Source: Kiritimatiellia bacterium
Lineage (GTDB): Bacteria; Verrucomicrobiota; Kiritimatiellia; RFP12; UBA1067
Assembly: GCA_024405255.1 (NCBI GenBank)
Contig: JAKSOY010000075.1
Location: 1-17,865, forward strand
Length of the DNA: 17,865 nt
Direction: 5' to 3'
The notes beneath the pieces were generated by a model, which was given only the letters and a program-made list of their open reading frames with translations, was not told the DNA's origin and ran no database searches. Shown here piece by piece: positions 1-5,728 of this stretch (position 1 is its first letter; every line of letters begins with the position of its first letter). A program made the position numbers and the translations under genes.

Positions 1-41
1 CCACGGAATCCGCCACGGAACGGCGGGCAGGCGAGGCGGCC

Positions 42-344
42 TCAGCTGGACCCCGGAGAGCAGAGGAGTGCGCGACCGATCTGCGGACGGCCACGGAAGC
101 CACCACGGAACTGCGGACGGCCCTGGAAACCGCGACGGCACTGGCAGCCCTGCTGCTGGCAACCGCACGAACAACCACGGAACTGGGCACGTGCACCGTG
201 GCGATGGAACTTCGGCGCCTGCTGCTGCATCGGGCAGCCCTTGAACTGCGGTCCCTGATGGGCCGACGGAGGCGGCGGAGGCATCTTCGCGAACATTGTC
301 GCAGCCAACAGGCCGGCGACAACCATCATCATCATCTTCTTCAT
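42..344 (-). CDS. Small secreted Pro/Gln/Cys/Gly-rich repeat protein, possibly interrupted by TGA
   Basis: I do not recognise a family. The 100-residue product starts with a clear signal peptide (MKKMMMMVVAGLLAATMFA, likely cleaved near residue 19). The mature part is low complexity: a PPPPP run, QQQ runs, a Cys cluster around GCSCGCQQQGCQC, then repeats of the FRG/GRPQ type. An AAAGGA ribosome site lies 5 nt before the ATG. It begins 27 nt downstream of the ABC ATPase stop, so the two are probably cotranscribed. Oddity: after the TGA at 42-44 the same frame stays open to the window edge and again encodes FRGGFRG. The stop may therefore be a nonsense mutation, a recoded codon or a sequencing error in a longer protein. 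A metal-binding or surface role is only a guess from composition. Confidence 0.6.
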   Translation of the reverse strand: MKKMMMMVVAGLLAATMFAKMPPPPPSAHQGPQFKGCPMQQQAPKFHRHGARAQFRGCSCGCQQQGCQCRRGFQGRPQFRGGFRGRPQIGRALLCSPGSS

Positions 345-371
345 TGTTTTCCTTTCGTTTTTGTTTTGGGG

Positions 372-1172
372 TTAGTGAGACACATTCTTGTCCGACACGC
401 GACGCGCCAGCTCGCGAGCCACATCCGGCACCGCGGCAAGGAGGTCACGCGTATAGTCGCTTTGCGGATGCGCGAACACATCCTCGGCCTTGCCCACATC
501 GGCGAAAAGGCCCTTATGCATCACGCACACACGATCACACACATTGCGCACCACCGCCAGGTCATGGGCAATGAGGATGACGGCGAGATTGAGATTGCGG
601 CGCAGATCGCGCATCAAGTTGAGAATGCGCGCCTGCACGGAAACGTCAAGCGCGGACACCGGTTCGTCCGCCACCAGCACCTTCGGATGTACCGCCAATG
701 CACGCGCGAAGGAGGCCCGCTGGCACTGTCCGCCGGAAAGTTCGCGCGGGTACTGATCAAGTACGGCCTTCGACAGGCCGACGATGTCCAGCAGCTCCTC
801 CGGCGTGCGGGTTTCGGCGGCCGAGGACTGACGCATCGCCTCGACGATCGCCTGGCGGATCGACATCCGCGGATTGAGAGACCCGACGGCATCCTGGAAC
901 ACCATCTGCACATCCCGACGGTAGGCGTGGCGTTCAGCCGACGAAAACCTCTCGATGTTCTTGCCGCCGAAAAGGATTTCTCCCCCCGAGCTCGGCTGCA
1001 GCAGCATCAGCGTCTTGGCAATGGTCGACTTGCCGCTCCCCGACTCGCCAACAATGCCAAGTGTTTCGCATTCGTTCAATTCAAAGCTGACGCCCTTCAC
1101 CGCCTCGAGCGGTTTTTCGCCCGGACGACGATAGGTGACATGGAGGTCTTTAACTGTAAACAACGGATTCAT
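372..1172 (-). CDS. Oligopeptide/dipeptide-type ABC transporter ATPase (OppF/DppF-like)
   Basis: This is the cytoplasmic ATP-hydrolysing subunit of a peptide/nickel-class importer. All ABC motifs are visible in the 266-residue product: Walker A GESGSGKST (42-50), Q-loop Q93, signature LSGGQ (145-149; the next residue is C where R is usual), Walker B VLVADE (165-170), D-loop SALD and H-loop H203. The C-terminus begins an oligo_HPY-like segment (HPQSDYTRDLLAAVP) but stops soon after, so it is shorter than the usual 310-330 residue OppF. The ATG at 1172 gives MNPLFTVKDL; a TTG at 1178 would add two residues, and neither has a convincing Shine-Dalgarno site. No permease, binding protein or partner ATPase is adjacent, so it is an orphan in this window. 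The substrate cannot be told. Confidence 0.9.
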   Translation of the reverse strand: MNPLFTVKDLHVTYRRPGEKPLEAVKGVSFELNECETLGIVGESGSGKSTIAKTLMLLQPSSGGEILFGGKNIERFSSAERHAYRRDVQMVFQDAVGSLNPRMSIRQAIVEAMRQSSAAETRTPEELLDIVGLSKAVLDQYPRELSGGQCQRASFARALAVHPKVLVADEPVSALDVSVQARILNLMRDLRRNLNLAVILIAHDLAVVRNVCDRVCVMHKGLFADVGKAEDVFAHPQSDYTRDLLAAVPDVARELARRVSDKNVSH

Positions 1173-1224
1173 GAACAAGGGGAACTGGACAATTTGGTGA
1201 TTAGGAAGATAGGAAGTCGAGAAG

Positions 1225-1249
1225 TTTGAATCTGACAGATGAAATCAAA
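1225..1249. promoter_or_regulatory. Dyad upstream of the ABC ATPase
   Basis: ATCTG-A-CAGAT is a perfect 5+1+5 palindrome at 1230-1240. Outer arms TTTGA (1225-1229) and TCAAA (1245-1249) extend it with a 4-nt asymmetry. It lies about 55 bp before the ABC ATPase start and could be an operator. I see no clear -35/-10 pair beside it. Confidence 0.3.
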
Positions 1250-1267
1250 AATAATCTCGTGCCGAGA
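1247..1267 (-). terminator. Probable rho-independent terminator of the large hydrolase gene
   Basis: On the minus strand, TCTCG-GCA-CGAGA forms a 5-bp stem with a 3-nt loop (1255-1267), followed directly by TTATTTTT (1247-1254). It lies about 20 nt after the hydrolase stop codon at 1287. The stem is short, so termination may be partial. Confidence 0.45.
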
Positions 1268-1286
1268 AAACCAGGCGTGAATGACG

Positions 1287-4200
1287 TCAAAGCGAAAAAC
1301 GGGAAAGTTCGTTCTTCCAGCCGGCCACCCCCTCGGTACCGCCAATGGCCAGCATCCAAATCGCACCCGCCGACGGCGTGTAGGTCTGACCCGGGGCAAG
1401 GACCAGAGGCGCCTCCGGCGAGAACATCGCGTCCGGGTGCTGGCTTCGGCCACGATCCATGATATGATAGGCGAAGAGGGACACCGTCGGTGCAAGCGAG
1501 AGTCCGCCGAAGTAGGAACCGTCCCGCCCAATCCAGGCATCCTGTGACGGACCCTTCCAGAGGTTCGGCACATGCCTCAGGCCCACCAGATGCTTGTCGG
1601 CAAAATACGGCGCGTATTCCCGGAAGTAGAACGCATTGACGTCGAGCGCCGTCGTTCCGATGTTCTTCGCGGACACAAGTTCGCAGAGGAACCAGGGCCT
1701 GTCGGCGAACACCGTCAACCGATGCGTCAACGCGAACGTCGCCTCGTCGTTCACGCGCGCGCCCGTCACGGTCACGATGACACGTCCCTCCGATTCCTGC
1801 AGATCGACAGACGTCACCTTGTTGATGTCACGCCAACGCAGGCTGCCCCCCACGCGATCATTGAGCATGCCCGAGTACTGGCCGAGAACACGGCTGTTCA
1901 GCGTCACCTTGTCGAAGAAGTTCGCTCCGCCCACGCGGCCTTCGAGGACCAGGCCCGCAGTATTGCGTATGATGTAGGCATCGCCCGCGCGCGTAAAAGT
2001 CGCGCGCGCCGTCGCAGCCGCCTTCGGCAGATGCGCAAGGAAGTCCGCCGCCTTCAACCCCGTCGACGGCGCCGCAGGACGCATCGCCGGCAATGGAGCC
2101 TTGCGCCACTTGGAAATGTTTTGATGAAGACGCGTGAACATCCCGGTGATTTCGGGGTACGCCTCGCCCTTCTCATTGATGAGACCGTAGTTCGAATCCT
2201 CGGGGAATGCATCGCTGATGCCTTCCGGCGGTTCATCGACCCACATGAAGTAGTCGTAGCCGACGAGGAACGGCAGCGAAAGCATCGTCTTGGCGAACAA
2301 CTCCGTCGCCTGCGTACGCAATGCCTGCGTACGGAAGCGCTGACCGGCACCACCGGTGCAGGGAAGACCCGAATCGAGCGCCGGGAAACTCCACTCCGTC
2401 ACGAGCATCGGCTTCTTGACATATCCGTACTGTTCCGTGAATGCTTCGGCGATCTGGCGGGCATTCGCCCCGCGGTCCGTCAGCATCACGTTCCGATCAA
2501 GGTCCGCCCACGGATAGCAGTTGAACGTGACGACATCGCAATATTTGCCCGAGGCCTCCCACACGACCGCATGCGCCCCACCAAGGCCGGCGAAACGCGC
2601 GCCCATCACCAGGTGGTTCGGATCGTAACGGCGGATCGCCTCGCTGCAAATGCGGAAGTAGCGATCGGCGGCCAAACGGAGGAAGTCGAGCTTCACCTCG
2701 GCGGGGACAGACCCCTTCACACTGCGGGCGGCGAGGAACTCCTGCTGCGCGACACGCGCCGGATGCGTCGCCGGCAGCTTCGCCACCGCCTCGAAGAGGC
2801 CCGTATCCTGACGGCCACGCCCCCACCAGGCCAGTTCGTTATCGATGAAATAGCCGAAGAGCCACGGGTCATTGCGATTCGGCTCACAGGAACGGCGCGC
2901 CACATAGTCCGCCCAGGCGGGGAAATCCGGATGGAACACGTTCGGGAAGGCGGAACAGGGACGATGTTCGTTCGGACAGATGAAGTACTCGGAATTGAGG
3001 GCGTTCCAGCACAGGGCATCGCCGATCGAAAGAAAGATCGTATGCACCAGACCGCGGTGCTTGAGGGCGGCATCGCACCCGGCACCCAGCATGTTGAATC
3101 CCCAACCCTTCAAGCGGGCCAGCGTATCCACCTCCCAATCGCGCTTGTCGGGGAACTTGGCACGGTTCGCTTCAAGATGATGCGCCTTGCCCGTGCGCTG
3201 GCTGCGGTGCCCGTGATAGGTGACATGATCAACGCCCAAGAGGACCATCCCGCGGCCGAGCGGATCGATCACCCACCAGCGGCCGTCCTTTTCAGCCGTG
3301 TGGAAAAATCCCGTCGCCCGGTCCTTGACATCCGGCACAAAACTCTCGTTCTGATAGGGCGGGAAAGTTTCCGCCGGTTTCACCCGCGGTTCCGCCGTCG
3401 TCGCCGATACGCGCGAAAAGGTGCCGCGGAACATGCCCGTCGTATGAAGCGCGAGACTACCATTGGTCACGGCCTTCACCGGATCCTTGGCCGCGCGCGG
3501 GAATGCATAGGCGCAGACGAACAACGTCTTGCCGGCGGCATTTTTCACTTCGCCGCGAATGCCCGCCGGAGTCGTCTTGAGCGAAAGGTCGTAGGTCTGG
3601 CCGAATTCCCAGCCCCCCTGCACCTTCCATTCCGTACGAACCAGCTTGTCGATATTCTGCGAAAGCCACGTCCCTTCGCGTTGTTCGCAGAGTTCAAACC
3701 AGTGCTGTTCGCCATTTTCCGGCGGCGTACGTACGAGAGCCAGATGCCAGTAATTGGCCCGATCGTCATACAGGGAAAGTCCCAGTGTGGCCCAACCGTT
3801 TGTCCCGGCCGCCTCCGGCGTCACACGCACATGGAAGTCCGTCTCCGCCGCCCGCGTGGTCTCGGCGAGCGCGAAGTCCGTCAGGCCCTTGGACCGCACC
3901 GTACCGGCTTTGCGGTCAACCACCCATCCCAGCGGACTGCACCACCAGGCGGAAGACTTGTCGACGAGTGGCAACCCCGGACCTTCAAGTTCGACGAATC
4001 CATGGATGGAACCGTAGCGTTTCGGATCGTAGAGCGTCCACGAAACCTCGCGGTTCGCATCGAACTCGATCAACTGCCAGCCCTTCTTCGAATCGTCCGG
4101 CCGATGTCCCGTCCAATTCGTCACAAGCAGGCGCTTGTCGTCCATTTCCTTGATCTGGCCGTAGAAGTAGCCCTTGAGACCGTCTTTCGACGGTGCCGAA

Positions 4201-4895
4201 AAGGTCTGCAGCACCTTGCCGTTCCGATCGAAATGCACCACTTCCGCCGCATAGCCGGCTCCTCCCCAGTAACCGGCGCCGTCATTGGTCGGCAACGCGT
4301 GATACATGTTCCGCGCATGCGGCATGCGGCCCGAGCGAATTACGACGCCTTCCTGGTCGCGGTCGCCTTCCGGCAGACGCACATGCGAGAATCCCGTCTC
4401 GTGCGCCAAGACGAGTTCGCCATTCTCGAGTCGCTGCATCGTACGGCAGTTGAAGATGCCCGAAAACGTATAGGTGCAGACGAGCTTGCGGTCCTTCGAG
4501 AACCTGCGGACGAGAATTGCCTTCTTCTTGCCGCCCGGATTGACCGTCGCAATGAAGCCGCCGTCGGGCAGATCGCTCACGGCCGAGAGGTTGTTCAACG
4601 CCGGATGGCGAAACTCATCCACATGCTTGCGCGCATCCATGTCGACGACCTTGAAGCCGCTGCGGCAGAGATAGCGATAGCAGCCGATCTGCCCCGGCTG
4701 CCGCGTACCGACTGGTTGCATGTCCCACGTCGACTTCTCGGCATCCACCCAGAAACATTTCGACGGATCGGTCGAATCGTAATAGTGGATGCGGGCGCGC
4801 GATTCATCCGAAAGGACAATCCGACGCACCGGCTCTGCGGCAAACACAGACAAAGCGGCCATACAGGCAGCCCAGGAAGTCATTAAATGTTTCAT
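1287..4895 (-). CDS. Secreted four-region glycoside hydrolase, GH50/agarase-like catalytic barrel
   Basis: Probable exported polysaccharide-degrading enzyme of 1202 residues. Order: signal peptide (about 1-20); beta-propeller-like repeats (about 25-305, e.g. GGFIATVNPGG, GELVLAHETG, DKRLLVTNW); a concanavalin/jelly-roll-like segment (about 335-500); a TIM-barrel-like catalytic region (about 525-930) opening with GRWWVIDPLGRGMVLLGVDHV; and a C-terminal beta-rich domain (about 960-1200). GYFIDNELAWWG (681-692) resembles the acid/base strand of GH50 beta-agarases, making E687 the likely acid/base; LVTEWSF makes E834 the likely nucleophile. The family call comes from these motifs only; GH2/GH5-type clan relatives remain possible and the substrate is unknown. 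The start is set at MKHLMTSW because the signal peptide begins there; an upstream in-frame extension crosses the promoter. No transporter or sensor for the sugar is adjacent. Confidence 0.8.
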   Translation of the reverse strand: MKHLMTSWAACMAALSVFAAEPVRRIVLSDESRARIHYYDSTDPSKCFWVDAEKSTWDMQPVGTRQPGQIGCYRYLCRSGFKVVDMDARKHVDEFRHPALNNLSAVSDLPDGGFIATVNPGGKKKAILVRRFSKDRKLVCTYTFSGIFNCRTMQRLENGELVLAHETGFSHVRLPEGDRDQEGVVIRSGRMPHARNMYHALPTNDGAGYWGGAGYAAEVVHFDRNGKVLQTFSAPSKDGLKGYFYGQIKEMDDKRLLVTNWTGHRPDDSKKGWQLIEFDANREVSWTLYDPKRYGSIHGFVELEGPGLPLVDKSSAWWCSPLGWVVDRKAGTVRSKGLTDFALAETTRAAETDFHVRVTPEAAGTNGWATLGLSLYDDRANYWHLALVRTPPENGEQHWFELCEQREGTWLSQNIDKLVRTEWKVQGGWEFGQTYDLSLKTTPAGIRGEVKNAAGKTLFVCAYAFPRAAKDPVKAVTNGSLALHTTGMFRGTFSRVSATTAEPRVKPAETFPPYQNESFVPDVKDRATGFFHTAEKDGRWWVIDPLGRGMVLLGVDHVTYHGHRSQRTGKAHHLEANRAKFPDKRDWEVDTLARLKGWGFNMLGAGCDAALKHRGLVHTIFLSIGDALCWNALNSEYFICPNEHRPCSAFPNVFHPDFPAWADYVARRSCEPNRNDPWLFGYFIDNELAWWGRGRQDTGLFEAVAKLPATHPARVAQQEFLAARSVKGSVPAEVKLDFLRLAADRYFRICSEAIRRYDPNHLVMGARFAGLGGAHAVVWEASGKYCDVVTFNCYPWADLDRNVMLTDRGANARQIAEAFTEQYGYVKKPMLVTEWSFPALDSGLPCTGGAGQRFRTQALRTQATELFAKTMLSLPFLVGYDYFMWVDEPPEGISDAFPEDSNYGLINEKGEAYPEITGMFTRLHQNISKWRKAPLPAMRPAAPSTGLKAADFLAHLPKAAATARATFTRAGDAYIIRNTAGLVLEGRVGGANFFDKVTLNSRVLGQYSGMLNDRVGGSLRWRDINKVTSVDLQESEGRVIVTVTGARVNDEATFALTHRLTVFADRPWFLCELVSAKNIGTTALDVNAFYFREYAPYFADKHLVGLRHVPNLWKGPSQDAWIGRDGSYFGGLSLAPTVSLFAYHIMDRGRSQHPDAMFSPEAPLVLAPGQTYTPSAGAIWMLAIGGTEGVAGWKNELSRFSL

Positions 4896-4902
4896 AGTCC
4901 GT

Positions 4903-4911
4903 ATTATATCA
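4903..4911 (-). promoter_or_regulatory. Extended -10 promoter (TGATATAAT) of the hydrolase gene
   Basis: A perfect extended -10, TGA+TATAAT, ends only 7 nt before the ATG at 4895. The usual start distance would put the first transcribed base at or next to the A of ATG, which implies a leaderless mRNA. This fits the absence of a Shine-Dalgarno site directly before the ATG. No good -35 is seen, as is common with extended -10 promoters. Confidence 0.6.
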
Positions 4912-4931
4912 TAAAATCCTACCTCTCGGTT

Positions 4932-5006
4932 GAAATTCCTGTGATGGCGACGGAATTGCGCGGCGCGTTCCTCGCCGCGCAATCGGCGGGCCGTCACGAA
5001 ATTCCT
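4932..5006. mobile_element. 57-bp palindromic (MITE-like) element with 9-bp target duplication
   Basis: GAAATTCCT occurs at 4932-4940 and again at 4998-5006. The 57 bases between them (4941-4997) form one imperfect palindrome. Outer ends are GTGATGGC and GCCGTCAC (7 of 8 pairs), then a 6x6 internal mismatch, then a perfect 11-bp inner stem (4955-4965 with 4973-4983) around a 7-nt loop. Direct repeats sitting exactly at the ends of an inverted repeat are the signature of transposition. The right end of the element supplies the TGA stop of the phosphoesterase gene. Removing the element and one repeat joins the frame to TCA ACC GAG AGG TAG, so the ancestral protein probably ended KGISTER rather than KGIS. 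The element may also act as an RNA hairpin between the two genes. I found no second copy in the window. Confidence 0.7.
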
Positions 5007-5668
5007 TTCGAGGTGGGGGGATTCGCCGCAGCCGCAAGCAAGGCCGGCAGGTCGAGCGGCGGCGCGCCGAGAATCTCGCCAAGCGTCCGTGGCGTGTAGT
5101 CCATCCAGGGCATCATGCAGCCCACGTTCCGTGCCACACAGCGAATCCCGTGGACGTTGTTGAGCCGTTTGAGAAAATCCTGATAGAACCTCTCTTCACG
5201 CGAAGCATGTACGTGCCCGTAGAGATGAACGGCCCAACCGCGCTGCAAGCCCCCGCCCCACCGTTCGATATGCTGGTGGTTCCAGAACATGATCGGATAA
5301 TGCGAGAGGACGACAGAATAGTGCTTCCCGCCGATCTGGTCATCCACCTCTTTGTAGGGCACGATCTCAACGAACAACTGCCGAAGCCGCGCATCGTCCA
5401 ACTCGTCGTGATTGCCGACGAGCAGATGCTTTCGTCCTCGCAAAGTCGCGACCCACGCGATTGCTTCTTCATCTGCCTCCCAGACCATATCGCCGAGAAT
5501 GTAGACGTCGTCGCCGTTCGTCACCTGTTCGTTCCAACGCGTTTTCAGTGCCGCATGCATCGCCTCCAGCGAAGCAAACGGACGTCGATCAAGACCATCG
5601 GGCGTCAGCATCCGCCGATGCCCGAAGTGCAAGTCCGATATGTAGTATGTCATCTTCTCATTGTCCAC
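4994..5668 (-). CDS. Calcineurin-like metallophosphoesterase
   Basis: Predicted cytoplasmic metal-dependent phosphoesterase of 224 residues. The dinuclear metal motifs occur in order: D-x-H in SDLHFGH (D12, H14), GD (59-60), GNHDE (85-89), SH (122-123) and GHVH (151-154). The set resembles small bacterial phosphoesterases of the YfcE/COG4186 type; the substrate is unknown. A GTG start at 5668 has AGGA 6 nt upstream and is preferred; an ATG at 5653 (MTYYISDLHFGH) is the alternative, with GAGAAG abutting it. It has its own promoter at 5693-5721. Its last codon and stop were reshaped by the 57-bp inserted element. RecQ lies upstream with a 60-nt gap. Confidence 0.88.
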   Translation of the reverse strand: MDNEKMTYYISDLHFGHRRMLTPDGLDRRPFASLEAMHAALKTRWNEQVTNGDDVYILGDMVWEADEEAIAWVATLRGRKHLLVGNHDELDDARLRQLFVEIVPYKEVDDQIGGKHYSVVLSHYPIMFWNHQHIERWGGGLQRGWAVHLYGHVHASREERFYQDFLKRLNNVHGIRCVARNVGCMMPWMDYTPRTLGEILGAPPLDLPALLAAAANPPTSKGIS

Positions 5669-5684
5669 CGCCTATCCTGCCGAG

Positions 5685-5703
5685 TGATGTAGATTATACA
5701 TCA
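5685..5703. promoter_or_regulatory. Dyad overlapping the phosphoesterase -10 box (possible operator)
   Basis: TGATGTA-GATTA-TACATCA is a perfect 7-bp inverted repeat with a 5-nt centre. It covers the -10 hexamer (5693-5698) and the expected transcription start, a typical position for a repressor site. No cognate regulator is encoded in this window. Confidence 0.4.
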
Positions 5704-5721
5704 TTCACAAAAGGATGTAAA
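5693..5721 (-). promoter_or_regulatory. Sigma70-type promoter of the phosphoesterase gene
   Basis: On the minus strand TTTACA (5716-5721) is followed by a 17-nt spacer and a perfect TATAAT (5693-5698). This matches the -35/-10 consensus at 11 of 12 bases with ideal spacing. The expected start leaves a leader of about 18 nt containing AGGA before the GTG at 5668. Confidence 0.75.
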
Positions 5722-5728
5722 GATGGAA

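Noticed and set aside
10..26. A bacterial SECIS element downstream of the TGA in the small secreted protein.
   Set aside because: The stem is 5 bp and arises from the repetitive Pro/Arg/Gly codons. There is no other sign of selenoprotein context.
1572..4886. A 1104-codon open frame on the plus strand, antisense to the hydrolase (similar long frames at 5723-7732, 7847-9382 and 11566-13164).
   Set aside because: Their products are Arg/His-rich without family motifs, and they mirror minus-strand genes with clear domains. GC-rich codon bias explains the missing stops.
4896..4997. A 34-residue N-terminal extension of the hydrolase.
   Set aside because: It runs through the promoter and the palindromic element, and would bury the signal peptide.
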